From Sulfitobacter sp. S223 (GTDB lineage Bacteria; Pseudomonadota; Alphaproteobacteria; Rhodobacterales; Rhodobacteraceae), in contig NZ_CP083560.1 in assembly GCF_025143825.1 (NCBI RefSeq), forward strand, positions 1,922,001 through 1,986,000: a stretch of DNA of 64,000 nt, in the 5' to 3' direction. Shown here one piece after another: positions 18,693 to 27,070 of the stretch. How positions within the stretch are numbered: position 1 is the first letter of the stretch; the number at the start of each line of letters is the position of its first letter. The notes below the pieces were generated by a model, which ran no database searches, was not told where the DNA came from, and worked only from the letters and a program-made list of their open reading frames with translations. The position numbers and the translations under genes are program-made.

Positions 18693-19439
18693 CTAGCCGC
18701 GTTCCTTCCATCGGACCATCTGCCGCAATGTGCCATGCAGCATTTGCACATCTGCACGGGTCAGCGGCAGACGGCTCCACATGTTGCGCAAATTGGTCTT
18801 CATCGACACGGCCTTGTGTTCGGGAAAGAAGAAACCCGCTTCTTCCATCCGGTCTTCATAATGCTTGGCAAGATGTTCGATCTCTGAATGCTGTGCCCAG
18901 TCTGTGCCGGCCATTTCATAGGTGACAGGCGCGGCAACACTTTGCTGGCGCATCCATTCATAGCCAGTCAGCAAGACGCATTGCGCCAGATTGAGCGAGG
19001 CAAATTCTGGGTTCACCGGCACGGAGATTATCGCGTTGGCGCGGCTGATGTCATCGTTCTCAAGCCCTGCCCGTTCAGGTCCGAAAAGCACCGCAACCCG
19101 TTCACCTGCCGCGATTTTCTGCGCCGCCAACTGCATGGCGGCCTCCGGGGTGTAGACGGGTTTCGTAAGGTCGCGGTCGCGCGCGGTGGTGGCGAAAACA
19201 AAGCTGCAATCGGCCAGCGCTGTTGGCAGATCAGGCGACAGCAAAGCGGCATCAAGCACGCGCCCTGCTCCTGAGGCCATGGCCACAGCCGCAGGATTGG
19301 GCCAGCCATCACGCGGCGCGACGATGCGCATGTGGTCCAGACCGAAATTCAGCATGGCACGGGCGGCAGCGCCTATGTTTTCGCCCATTTGCGGGCGGAC
19401 AAGGACAAAGCTGGGGGCGGAGGGGTGTTCTACTGTCAT
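18693..19439 (-). CDS. trmJ: TrmJ-type tRNA (Cm32/Um32) 2'-O-methyltransferase, SPOUT family
   Basis: Methylates the ribose of residue 32 in tRNA anticodon loops using SAM. It has 248 residues with the SpoU methylase domain in the N-terminal two thirds. Motif 1 is RPQMGENIGAAARAMLNFG with its conserved Asn and Arg, motif 2 is VAVLFGPERAGLENDDI, and motif 3 is NPEFASLNLAQCV with the trefoil knot residues. The start MTVEHP at 19439 is chosen because the domain begins soon after; the open frame to 19544 overlaps the upstream region. The start is divergent from the ThiE-like gene. Confidence 0.9.
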   Translation of the reverse strand: MTVEHPSAPSFVLVRPQMGENIGAAARAMLNFGLDHMRIVAPRDGWPNPAAVAMASGAGRVLDAALLSPDLPTALADCSFVFATTARDRDLTKPVYTPEAAMQLAAQKIAAGERVAVLFGPERAGLENDDISRANAIISVPVNPEFASLNLAQCVLLTGYEWMRQQSVAAPVTYEMAGTDWAQHSEIEHLAKHYEDRMEEAGFFFPEHKAVSMKTNLRNMWSRLPLTRADVQMLHGTLRQMVRWKERG

Positions 19440-19556
19440 GCGCCCTATTACCCCGCACGCCTGCCCTTGCCAATATAAGCTGTCAGAATGGATTACAGTT
19501 TCCATCCGGCGCCGGATTGAGCTAATCAGCACCTCACGCACCAAAGGAACGATCCC

Positions 19557-20180
19557 ATGTCAGATGCACCAGAACAGCCGCAACTTTATCTCATCACGCC
19601 GCCCGAGCTGGAGCTTGCCAGTTTCGCGGACACCCTAGCACGGGTGCTGGACGCGCATGAAACCGCATGTGTCCGTCTTGCCCTGTCGACCAAGGACGAG
19701 GACAAGCTTTCGCGCGCCGCCGATACACTCCGGACAGTGACCGATGCACGCGAAGTCGCGCTGGTGATTGCTGATCATACCCTGCTGGCTGAACGGTTGG
19801 GTCTGGACGGCGTGCATTTGTCAGATGCTGCGCGCTCTGTCCGCCATGCCCGCAAGGTGCTGGGACCTGATGCGATCGTCGGCAGCTTTTGCGGCGGATC
19901 GCGCCATGACGGCATGAGCGCAGGCGAAGCCGGTGCCGACTATGTCGCGTTTGGCCCTGTTCAGGCGACTGCCCTGTATGACGGCGAGATCGCGGAAGCA
20001 GAGATGTTCCAGTGGTGGTCGGAAGTCATCGAAGTGCCTTGCGTCGCAGAAGGCCAGCTGGATCAGGAAATGATTGCGCAGCTGGCGCCATTTACCGACT
20101 TCTTCGGCATCGGAGACGAGATTTGGGGCGCGGAAGATCCCGCTGCTGCGCTCGCCTCCCTTTGGTCCGCCATCTCCTGA
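19557..20180 (+). CDS. ThiE/TenI-like TIM-barrel protein with degenerate active site
   Basis: A 207-residue member of the thiamine-phosphate synthase/TenI fold. The backbone is recognisable: LYLITPPE at the start, DGVHLSDAARSV in the middle, and EAGADYVAFGPVQAT near the C-terminal phosphate loop. Residues expected in a working ThiE look changed: the Mg-binding Asp region HLGQED is HLSDAA, and the pyrophosphate Lys/Thr pair of the PTxTK loop is QATALYD. It is therefore probably not a standard thiamine synthase. AAGGA precedes the start. No other thiamine gene is adjacent. Confidence 0.8.
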   Translation: MSDAPEQPQLYLITPPELELASFADTLARVLDAHETACVRLALSTKDEDKLSRAADTLRTVTDAREVALVIADHTLLAERLGLDGVHLSDAARSVRHARKVLGPDAIVGSFCGGSRHDGMSAGEAGADYVAFGPVQATALYDGEIAEAEMFQWWSEVIEVPCVAEGQLDQEMIAQLAPFTDFFGIGDEIWGAEDPAAALASLWSAIS

Positions 20181-20199
20181 TAGCGGACCTGCGGCGCAC

Positions 20200-21369
20200 T
20201 TACAGAAGCGTGCGCTCGATCACCCAATATGTGGCAATGATTGCAATCAGTACCGACCCGGTGATGGAAACCGCACGGAACATCACCGGATACTCTGACA
20301 CCATATCCTCGGCCCCTTCCAGGCGTGCACGACGTGCGCCGAATACGGCAATCCAGATCAGCACAAAAGCCATTGCAATCACGGTGATCTGACCGACCTC
20401 AACCCCGACATTAAAGCCTAGCAGCGCGGGGATAAACTGATCTTCCGGCAGCCCGAATTCGCCCAAGACAGAAGCAAAGCCCAACCCGTGCAGCAGCCCG
20501 AAACCGAACACGACGATCGGTCTCCATGTATTGAGCTTGTGGAAAAAGATATTCTCGATGGCGACATACACGATAGAGGCTGCGATCAGCGGCTCGACGA
20601 TGGAACCGGGCAAGTTCACCAAACCAAGCGCCCCAAGCGCCAGCGTCAGGGTATGCGCCAGCGTGAATGCCGACACCTGCCAGATCAGCGGACGCAGGCG
20701 GGTCGATAGAAAGAACAGGCCCAATACAAACAGGATGTGATCCAGACCTTGTGGCAGGATGTGGTCAAAACCCACGGGAATATAGCTCGCAAAGGCCTGC
20801 CAACCGGTTTGCGCATTCCCGCCGCTTACGGCAAATTCGGGGCTGCTCGTGCCGCCACTGATCAGGCCTGTGAATGGTTCTTCCACACCTTGTTGGCGTA
20901 CTACCAGATCGCCACCGCCATCAGGCCATGCCACTGTCAGCGTGTTGCCGTCGGCTGCTTCGGCCACCAAAGTCCAATCTGCAATACGCGGCAGTTCGGG
21001 GTCAACGCCCTCTGGCACGGTGACGCTAAGGCTCTCTAGCACCAGCGGCGTTCCGTCGATACTGAGCACCGGCAAGGCGTTCCAGCCATCCAGCAGTTCA
21101 ACGGCACGCGCAGCCAAAGCATCTTCAGGCAACGCACGCAGAGCGTCATAATCTGCCGCCTGAGGTGCCTCGTTCGTGTCTTCTACGGTATCAAGGTCGA
21201 CACCTGCCAGAAATGCCTCAAGATTGATCTGGAGACTTAGTTCCGCGTTGCCTTCCGAAACTGTAAGATCGGCGATTGTGGGCACAACTTCGTGTGCCCG
21301 GGCCGCTGTGCTTGACAACGCCAGTATCAGCGTCAGCTTACCCAGCAGCAATAAGGAAAAACGTCTCAT
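20200..21369 (-). CDS. HupE/UreJ-family membrane protein with periplasmic N-terminal domain
   Basis: A 389-residue exported membrane protein. A signal peptide (MRRFSLLLLG...ARA) is followed by an approximately 170-residue extracytoplasmic domain and then six or seven membrane helices. The HupE motif HILPQGLDHILFVLGLFFLS and the stretch AFTLAHTLTLAL are typical of the HupE/UreJ_2 family, whose members are linked to nickel or cobalt uptake. Two histidine-containing helices (LLHGLGFASVLGEFGLP) resemble metal sites. The ATG (21369-21367) overlaps the start of the divergent DUF4198 gene. A GTG three codons upstream is an alternative. The metal is inferred, not shown. Confidence 0.85.
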   Translation of the reverse strand: MRRFSLLLLGKLTLILALSSTAARAHEVVPTIADLTVSEGNAELSLQINLEAFLAGVDLDTVEDTNEAPQAADYDALRALPEDALAARAVELLDGWNALPVLSIDGTPLVLESLSVTVPEGVDPELPRIADWTLVAEAADGNTLTVAWPDGGGDLVVRQQGVEEPFTGLISGGTSSPEFAVSGGNAQTGWQAFASYIPVGFDHILPQGLDHILFVLGLFFLSTRLRPLIWQVSAFTLAHTLTLALGALGLVNLPGSIVEPLIAASIVYVAIENIFFHKLNTWRPIVVFGFGLLHGLGFASVLGEFGLPEDQFIPALLGFNVGVEVGQITVIAMAFVLIWIAVFGARRARLEGAEDMVSEYPVMFRAVSITGSVLIAIIATYWVIERTLL

Positions 21370-22189
21370 GAAACTCACCCATCTGTTTACGTTCGGCGCG
21401 GCGGTGCTCGTCTGTGCACCCATGGCCATTGCACATGAGTTTTGGATCGAACCTCCTGAGTTTCAAGTGCAAATCGACCAGCCCTTTGTAGCGGATTTGC
21501 GTAATGGTGAATTATTCAAGGGGACGAGCCAGTCATTTTTTGAGGATCGCAACAGCCGTTTCGAGGCGGTCATGGGCGAAGACACGACCGCCATCACGGG
21601 CCGCATGGGCGACCGTCCTGCAATTCAGCTTCCGGCACCGGGACGCGACGGGCTGATGATACTGGCGCATGAGGCTGCTCCCTCCACCCTCACCTATAAA
21701 GACTGGCCCAAGTTTATGAGGTTCGTAGAGCACAAGGATTTCAGGGACGCCGAGACCATTCATGAGGCGCGGGGCTGGGTCAAAGAAGGGTTCAAGGAAA
21801 TCTATACCCGACATTCCAAATCTTTGATCGCTGTTGGTGACGGTGCAGGTTCTGATCGCAAGCTGGGTCTGGTGACAGAATTTGTCGCGCTCGATAATCC
21901 TTATGCAGAAGATTTTGACGGCACGCTGGATGTTTCTCTTTTCTATAATGATGTCCCGCGCGCGGATGCGCAGATCGAGGTCTATGAGCGGGACGCAATG
22001 GATCAGGTGACAGTCTCGATTATTCGAACAGATGTGCAGGGCAATGCTGAAATTCCGGTCAAGAAAGGGATGGAATACATGATTGATGCAGTGGTTCTGC
22101 GCCCTGTCGAAGGTGCTACAACTGTTGAAGCGGGACCCGTGTGGGAGACACTATGGGCGTCGATGACCTTTGCTGTACCTGCAAAATGA
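21368..22189 (+). CDS. DUF4198 exported protein, possible metal-uptake accessory
   Basis: A 273-residue periplasmic protein with a signal peptide cut after AIA, giving a mature N terminus HEFWIEP. The mature start and the two-domain look match the DUF4198 family, related to NikM-type nickel/cobalt uptake components; an N-terminal His is used for metal binding in some of these. AAGGA lies 10 bases before the ATG, inside the divergent HupE-like gene's signal-peptide codons. The head-to-head partner is a HupE-like permease, supporting a shared metal-handling role by inference. Confidence 0.85.
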   Translation: MKLTHLFTFGAAVLVCAPMAIAHEFWIEPPEFQVQIDQPFVADLRNGELFKGTSQSFFEDRNSRFEAVMGEDTTAITGRMGDRPAIQLPAPGRDGLMILAHEAAPSTLTYKDWPKFMRFVEHKDFRDAETIHEARGWVKEGFKEIYTRHSKSLIAVGDGAGSDRKLGLVTEFVALDNPYAEDFDGTLDVSLFYNDVPRADAQIEVYERDAMDQVTVSIIRTDVQGNAEIPVKKGMEYMIDAVVLRPVEGATTVEAGPVWETLWASMTFAVPAK

Positions 22190-22237
22190 TCTGATACCTG
22201 CTTGCGCGAACATCCACATCCGGTCAAAAGCACGGAT

Positions 22238-23122
22238 ATGACTGATACACCTGATATTTTGTGCATTGGCTCGGTCCTTTGGGACGTTATCGGGCGTTGT
22301 GACACCCCCATGCGGCAAGGCTCGGACATGCCGGGGCGGATAACGCGGCTACCGGGCGGCGTGGCGCTGAACATCGCGATGGCGTTGCGCCGGTTTGGTT
22401 TGAACCCCGCCTTACTCAGCGCGGTGGGGCGCGACACGCAGGGTGATACGTTAATTGCCGCTTGCGAAGCGCGCGGATTGATGACGCATCTGATCTACCG
22501 GTCCGATGATTTGCCCACTGATCAATACATGGCCGTTGAGGCCACGAACGGGCTGATTGCTGCAATTGCGGATGCCCATTCTCTTGAGGCAGCCGGTGAC
22601 AAAATTCTGTTGCCGCTTCGTGACAGCGCACTGCCCCAACCCTTTACCGGCGCGGTGGCCCTGGACGGCAACCTGACGGTTGATTTGCTATCGCAGATTG
22701 CCCGCAGTCCGCTTTTGGCGCAGGCCGATCTGCGCGTGGCACCGGCATCCCCCGGCAAAGCGCTGCGGCTTGCGCCTTTTTTGCAGGCTGGCCGTGGCAC
22801 GCTTTATGTCAATCTGGAAGAGGCCGGACTGCTTTGCCAGACCGAATTCAGCGGCTCTGAAGAGGCGGCGGCGGCGCTTCTGGCGCGCGGTGCCGCACGG
22901 GCTGTGGTCACAGATGGCGGCAAGCCGACCACGGTGGCACAGGGCCAGATCATGACAACCCAGACACCTCCTCCGGTTGCGGTGACGCGGATCACCGGAG
23001 CAGGAGATACCTTCATGGCCGCCCATGTGGCCGCAGAATTGCGCGGGCTTGGGGCGGATGACGCGCTGGATGCCGCTTTGTCCGCTGCAGCCCTCTATGT
23101 TTCCGGAGAGACCAAAATATGA
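22238..23122 (+). CDS. psuK: PfkB-family sugar kinase, probable pseudouridine kinase
   Basis: A 294-residue ribokinase-fold enzyme. It has the PfkB signature 2 with catalytic Asp (TRITGAGDTFMAAHVAAEL) and the N-terminal nucleoside-binding region (RLPGGVALNIAMALRRFG). The stop overlaps the psuG start as ATGA. The pairing with PsuG strongly suggests it phosphorylates pseudouridine to pseudouridine 5'-phosphate. The start MTDTPD at 22238 is preferred; a TTG 36 bases upstream is in frame. Specificity is inferred from context. Confidence 0.85.
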   Translation: MTDTPDILCIGSVLWDVIGRCDTPMRQGSDMPGRITRLPGGVALNIAMALRRFGLNPALLSAVGRDTQGDTLIAACEARGLMTHLIYRSDDLPTDQYMAVEATNGLIAAIADAHSLEAAGDKILLPLRDSALPQPFTGAVALDGNLTVDLLSQIARSPLLAQADLRVAPASPGKALRLAPFLQAGRGTLYVNLEEAGLLCQTEFSGSEEAAAALLARGAARAVVTDGGKPTTVAQGQIMTTQTPPPVAVTRITGAGDTFMAAHVAAELRGLGADDALDAALSAAALYVSGETKI

Positions 23123-24030
23123 TTCCCCTCATGTATAGCGCCGAAGTCGCGCAAGCCCGTGCAGATGGTGCCGCCATTGTGGCGCTTGAAAGTACCATTA
23201 TCACTCACGGGATGCCCTACCCTCAAAACGTCGAAGTTGCGCGTCAGGTCGAACAGGACATTCGTGCCGCCGGCGCGGTGCCTGCGACAATGGCCGTGAT
23301 CAACGGCACGCTGCATGTCGGTCTTGAGGATGACCAACTGACCTCGCTTGCACAAACCAAAGGTGTGGCCAAGCTAAGCCGCGCCGACATGGCGGCCTGT
23401 ATGGCGACCGGCGGCACCGGTGCCACAACAGTTGCTGCGACAATGATTGCTGCGCGGCTTGCGGGGATATCTGTCTTCGCCACGGGTGGCATCGGCGGTG
23501 TGCACAAAGGGGCCGAGGATAGCTTTGATATCTCTGCCGATCTAATGGAACTGGCACAAACAGCCGTGACCGTGGTCGCAGCCGGCGCAAAGGCCATCCT
23601 TGACGTGGATAAGACGCTCGAAGTGTTGGAAACCCAAGGGGTGCCCGTCATAGCCTATGGGCAGGAGGCCTTTCCAGCGTTCTGGTCCCGCGGATCGAAG
23701 CTTAAAGCGCCCTTGCGTATGAACGATCCTGCCGCCATCGCTTCCGGCCACGCCATGCGGGTGGCATTGGGTCTGCCCGGCGGACAATTGGTGGCAAACC
23801 CGATTCCCGTCGCAGCCGAAATTCCGGCAGAGGAAATGGCACCGATCATTGCCACCGCACAGGCAGACGCCTTGCGCGCGGGCATCACCGGCAAGGCGGT
23901 TACCCCTTATCTTTTGCAGCGCATATTCGAGCTGACTAAGGGACGATCACTGGAGGCCAACATCGCCTTGGTCCGAAACAATGCACAACTCGCAGCACAA
24001 ATAGCCCTCGAATTGCGCAAGTTGGCATAA
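23119..24030 (+). CDS. psuG: Pseudouridine-5'-phosphate glycosidase
   Basis: Splits pseudouridine 5'-phosphate reversibly into uracil and ribose 5-phosphate, breaking a C-C glycosidic bond. It has 303 residues, the usual length. Conserved stretches are ALESTIITHGMPYPQN, ATMAVINGTLHVGL, the CMATGGTGATTVAAT loop, and FATGGIGGVHKGAE. The catalytic lysine region ATMAV..LSRAD is intact. It is translationally coupled to the upstream kinase, giving a two-gene pathway for breaking down pseudouridine from RNA turnover. Confidence 0.95.
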   Translation: MIPLMYSAEVAQARADGAAIVALESTIITHGMPYPQNVEVARQVEQDIRAAGAVPATMAVINGTLHVGLEDDQLTSLAQTKGVAKLSRADMAACMATGGTGATTVAATMIAARLAGISVFATGGIGGVHKGAEDSFDISADLMELAQTAVTVVAAGAKAILDVDKTLEVLETQGVPVIAYGQEAFPAFWSRGSKLKAPLRMNDPAAIASGHAMRVALGLPGGQLVANPIPVAAEIPAEEMAPIIATAQADALRAGITGKAVTPYLLQRIFELTKGRSLEANIALVRNNAQLAAQIALELRKLA

Positions 24031-24117
24031 AATTCAGCTTCCATGGCCCATTGTACTGTCCTGCCAACGACTTAACTGTACAGTCATGCCACACAGCATT
24101 TGGACCCAGACCGACCG

Positions 24118-24858
24118 ATGAACACGCCTTTTGATCCAGAGCCCATAGCACCACCTAAACGCGGCCTGCTGGGCCGTTTTCGCGGGAATTTCCTGACGGG
24201 TCTGGTTGTCATTGCCCCTGTGGGCCTGACGATCTGGCTGATCTGGAGCGTGGTTGGCTGGATTGACGGCTTTGTGCTGCCGCTGGTGCCGGTAAAATAT
24301 CATCCCGACCGGTTGATTCAGGATCTGCTTGGCCTTGATCCAACAGTCCAGATTAACGTCCGCGGTATCGGTGTGATCATTTTTCTGCTGTTCACTGTTA
24401 TCGTGGGCTGGATTGCAAAGGGCATTATAGGCCGCTCGTTCATCCGCTTTGCGGAAAGCCTTGTTGAACGTACACCTGTGGTTCGCTCGATCTATTCCGG
24501 TATCAAACAGATTTCGGAGACTATTTTCGCCCAATCAGAAAGTAGTTTTGAAACCGCTTGCCTAATTGAGTATCCGCGTAAAGGCATATGGGCGATCGGG
24601 TTTATTTCGACCGAAGCCAAGGGAGAGATCGCCGTCAGGTCCGATTCCACCGGCGGTATGATGTCTATCTTCCTGCCAACCACGCCGAACCCCACGTCGG
24701 GTTTTTTGCTGTTTGTGCCGAAACGCGATGTGATTGTTCTGGATATGACGGTTGAAGATGCCGCAAAACTGGTGATTTCTGCCGGCCTTGTTTACCCGAA
24801 CGCAAAGGCGCTGGAAAACGGTGCCCCCCCGATTGCCGAGCTTCCCGACAGGCGGTAA
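24118..24858 (+). CDS. DUF502 membrane protein
   Basis: A 246-residue inner-membrane protein. An N-terminal cytoplasmic segment rich in Pro precedes two membrane helices (GLVVIAPVGLTIWLIWSVVG and GVIIFLLFTVIVGWIAKGII). A soluble C-terminal domain has conserved SGIKQISETIF, and TTPNPTSGFLLFVPK, the core DUF502 signature. Function is not established for the family. The start at 24118 is chosen over an upstream TTG. It converges with the patatin gene 8 bases away. Confidence 0.88.
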   Translation: MNTPFDPEPIAPPKRGLLGRFRGNFLTGLVVIAPVGLTIWLIWSVVGWIDGFVLPLVPVKYHPDRLIQDLLGLDPTVQINVRGIGVIIFLLFTVIVGWIAKGIIGRSFIRFAESLVERTPVVRSIYSGIKQISETIFAQSESSFETACLIEYPRKGIWAIGFISTEAKGEIAVRSDSTGGMMSIFLPTTPNPTSGFLLFVPKRDVIVLDMTVEDAAKLVISAGLVYPNAKALENGAPPIAELPDRR

Positions 24859-24866
24859 TCCAGCCC

Positions 24867-25901
24867 CTAGCTAAACATTTCAGCTAGATCGACGCCGCTT
24901 CGTTTCCCGATGTGATCAATTCCGTCGCGCAGAAAGGTCTCTGCGGCAGTACGTCCGGCTGCTTTCAGGTCCGCAATCACCTTCGGGTTTGGCACCACTT
25001 TGGTCGCGGCTGAAAGCTGGGACATCATCGCGTCATCGGCAATCATGTGAATTCGCACACGGCTCATTCTGTCCGAAGACACCGTCCCTTCCTCAATCAG
25101 GCGTTGCACAAACTCGATCGCGCGCAGTTCCCGCAGCAGGCTTGAGTTAAAGCTGATTTCGTTGACCCGGTTCTGAATCTCTTGGGGTGAGGTCGGGATC
25201 GTATCACGTTCCAACGGATTGATGTTAATGACAACAATGTCAGCCGGTAGCGCATGGTGAAATAGTGGGAACAAAGCAGGGTTGCCGGTAAATCCACCGT
25301 CCCAAAACGCCTCATCGCGGCCCGTGGTTTTGTCAAACATCTCTACCGCCTGAAAAACGGTGGGCAAGCAGGCAGACGCCATCAAGGCGTCCGGACCGAT
25401 CTCATCGCCTTCGAAAATCCTGATTTTGCCGTTACGGACGCGGGTAGCCCCCACAAAGAACTCCGGGCCCTGTTTTCGGCAAACGCGGCCGTAATCGAAT
25501 TTCTCGACAATGTCAGCAAGGGGGTTCTTGTAGAACGGCCCATACGTATAGGGCGAAAACATCCGGGAGACGGCATCACCTACAGTGTAAGGAAAGCTGC
25601 TTTCGATCTGACGGCTTAGGATATCCAACCCAAAAGGCGCCATCCACGCCCCCAATCTCAGATCGGTGACGCCTGCTACCTGCATCCAAAGCCATTCCAG
25701 ATTTTCGCGCGCGCCTTCACGCCCCCCGTCAATCAAACCTGCCTTGAACGCCGCACCATTTAAGGCACCTGCGGACGTGCCGGAGATCCCTTCGACCTCC
25801 AGTTCGTCTTCTTCCAACAGCCTGTCCAGCACGCCCCAAGTGAACGCCCCATGGGCACCACCCCCTTGCAGCGCAAGGTTGATCTTTTTGGTTTGTGCCA
25901 T
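24867..25901 (-). CDS. Patatin-like phospholipase
   Basis: A 344-residue patatin-fold acyl hydrolase. The oxyanion loop ALQGGGAHGAFTWG, the nucleophile elbow GTSAG (Ser near 43) and the catalytic dyad Asp in WDGGFTGNP are all present. No signal peptide, so it should act in the cytoplasm. It lies downstream of bdhA on the same strand with a 57-base gap. In this group, patatin-like proteins next to 3-hydroxybutyrate dehydrogenase may act on polyhydroxybutyrate granules or lipids; that link is an inference from context only. Confidence 0.92.
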   Translation of the reverse strand: MAQTKKINLALQGGGAHGAFTWGVLDRLLEEDELEVEGISGTSAGALNGAAFKAGLIDGGREGARENLEWLWMQVAGVTDLRLGAWMAPFGLDILSRQIESSFPYTVGDAVSRMFSPYTYGPFYKNPLADIVEKFDYGRVCRKQGPEFFVGATRVRNGKIRIFEGDEIGPDALMASACLPTVFQAVEMFDKTTGRDEAFWDGGFTGNPALFPLFHHALPADIVVININPLERDTIPTSPQEIQNRVNEISFNSSLLRELRAIEFVQRLIEEGTVSSDRMSRVRIHMIADDAMMSQLSAATKVVPNPKVIADLKAAGRTAAETFLRDGIDHIGKRSGVDLAEMFS

Positions 25902-25958
25902 GTGAATATGCTTTCCGGTCAGTCTGTTATTGTCAGTCGTGGTTCGTGAGCTGTTCAG

Positions 25959-26744
25959 TTACAGCGCGGTCCAGCCACCGTCGACGCTGATGCTGGTTCC
26001 TGTGATCTGATCTGCGGCAGACGAACAAAGGAAAGCTGCCGTGCCGCCCATTTGTTCGACTGTTGCGAACTCTTTGCTTGGCTGACGTTTAAGCATGACG
26101 TTCTTGATCACGTCTTCGCGGCTCATGTCATATTCTTTCATCGTATCGGGAATCTGGCTTTCAACCAACGGTGTCAGAACATAGCCCGGGCAGATCGCAT
26201 TGGCCGTGATAGGTTCCTGCGCAGTTTCCAGCGCGGTGGTTTTGGTCAGCCCGATGATACCGTGCTTTGCCGCGATGTAGGCCGACTTGTACGGAGATGC
26301 CGTCAGACCGTGGGCGGAGGAGATGTTGATGACCCTGCCCCATCCCGCCTTGCGCATCATTGGCAACGCGGCTGCAGTGGTATGAAACGCCGAGCTTAGG
26401 TTAATCGCAATAATGGCATCCCATTTTTCCGAGGGGAAGTCAGGGATCGCTGCAACGTGCTGGATGCCAGCGTTGTTGATCAGGATATCGCAAACGCCCG
26501 ATTCCTCGATCAACTTGCGACATTCATCCCCTTTGGACATATCGGCCTTGATGTAGCGCGCTGTTACGCCGGTCACGCGTGCGATTTCTTCGGCCAGCGC
26601 GTGATCTTCATCGCGGTCTGTGAAGGAGTTGAGCACGACATTGGCACCCGCCTGCGCCAGCTGCTGCGCAATCCCCAGCCCGATACCGGAGTTTGAGCCA
26701 GTGATGACGGCGGTTTTGCCGGACAGATCGTAGGAAAGGGCCAT
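25959..26744 (-). CDS. bdhA: 3-hydroxybutyrate dehydrogenase (SDR family)
   Basis: Oxidises D-3-hydroxybutyrate to acetoacetate with NAD, a step in polyhydroxybutyrate breakdown. It has 261 residues, the usual length. The Rossmann motif TGSNSGIGLGIA, the NNAG motif (LINNAGIQHVA), the catalytic Ser in INISSAHGL and YIAAK are present. ICPGYVLTPLVESQI and the C-terminal SVDGGWTAL match BdhA more closely than general SDRs. It is the first gene of a probable bdhA-patatin operon. Confidence 0.93.
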   Translation of the reverse strand: MALSYDLSGKTAVITGSNSGIGLGIAQQLAQAGANVVLNSFTDRDEDHALAEEIARVTGVTARYIKADMSKGDECRKLIEESGVCDILINNAGIQHVAAIPDFPSEKWDAIIAINLSSAFHTTAAALPMMRKAGWGRVINISSAHGLTASPYKSAYIAAKHGIIGLTKTTALETAQEPITANAICPGYVLTPLVESQIPDTMKEYDMSREDVIKNVMLKRQPSKEFATVEQMGGTAAFLCSSAADQITGTSISVDGGWTAL

Positions 26745-26880
26745 GTGATGTCTCCTGTGAAAAAGTGATGCCCCATGTATGGCGCGGGACTACTGGAATG
26801 AAAATGCAAGATGACGTGCAGTGGTTCCACAAAGGGCGGGGAAAACTTGCACCAAAAGCTCAGCCAACCGGCGATTGGCC

Positions 26881-26908
26881 AAAAAAAACGCCCGCGCAAG
26901 GCGGGCGT
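26881..26908 (-). terminator. Strong rho-independent terminator on the minus strand
   Basis: The 8-base GC-rich stem (26888-26895 with 26901-26908) has a 5-base loop and is followed on the minus strand by eight T. No protein gene ends into it. Confidence 0.8.
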
Positions 26909-26956
26909 CAAGTTATTGAGGCAGGTTTCATACAGGCAAGAAACCTATCGAGCAGT
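26881..26956 (-). ncRNA. Candidate small RNA of about 76 nt
   Basis: On the minus strand a predicted start at about 26956 is followed by hairpin 1 (stem AGGTTTC at 26946-26940 with GAAACCT at 26929-26923, loop TTGCCTGTAT). A single-stranded linker comes next, then terminator hairpin 2 (ACGCCCGC / GCGGGCGT, 26908-26888) and eight U. Neither flanking gene needs a minus-strand terminator here: bdhA runs away from it and the ABC gene is on the other strand. No open frame of note lies within. The class is unrecognised. Confidence 0.5.
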
Positions 26957-26962
26957 AAGGCC

Positions 26963-26991
26963 TTTATAAGGAATTACGTCCTAAACGCCAA
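26963..26991 (-). promoter_or_regulatory. Candidate sRNA promoter
   Basis: Reading the minus strand, TTGGCG (26991-26986) and TATAAA (26968-26963) are 17 bases apart. They would place a start at about 26956, an A, just upstream of two hairpins ending in a terminator. Confidence 0.45.
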
Positions 26992-27070
26992 GCTAAAAGT
27001 TTGCGCCTGCTGGTAGACCCCGTTAGAGGTTTAGGTAATAAAAAAAGGGCAGCGCAGGATTGTTTCGAAA

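Larger units (their letters stand above)
26745..27070. other. Intergenic region upstream of bdhA and the peptide-binding protein
   Basis: This 326-base stretch holds the bdhA promoter region (26745-26879) and a compact candidate small RNA on the minus strand with its own promoter and terminator (26881-26991). The rest up to 27070 is the leader of the plus-strand ABC binding-protein gene, with CAGGA about 12 bases before its ATG. I saw no protein-coding signal here. Confidence 0.6.
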
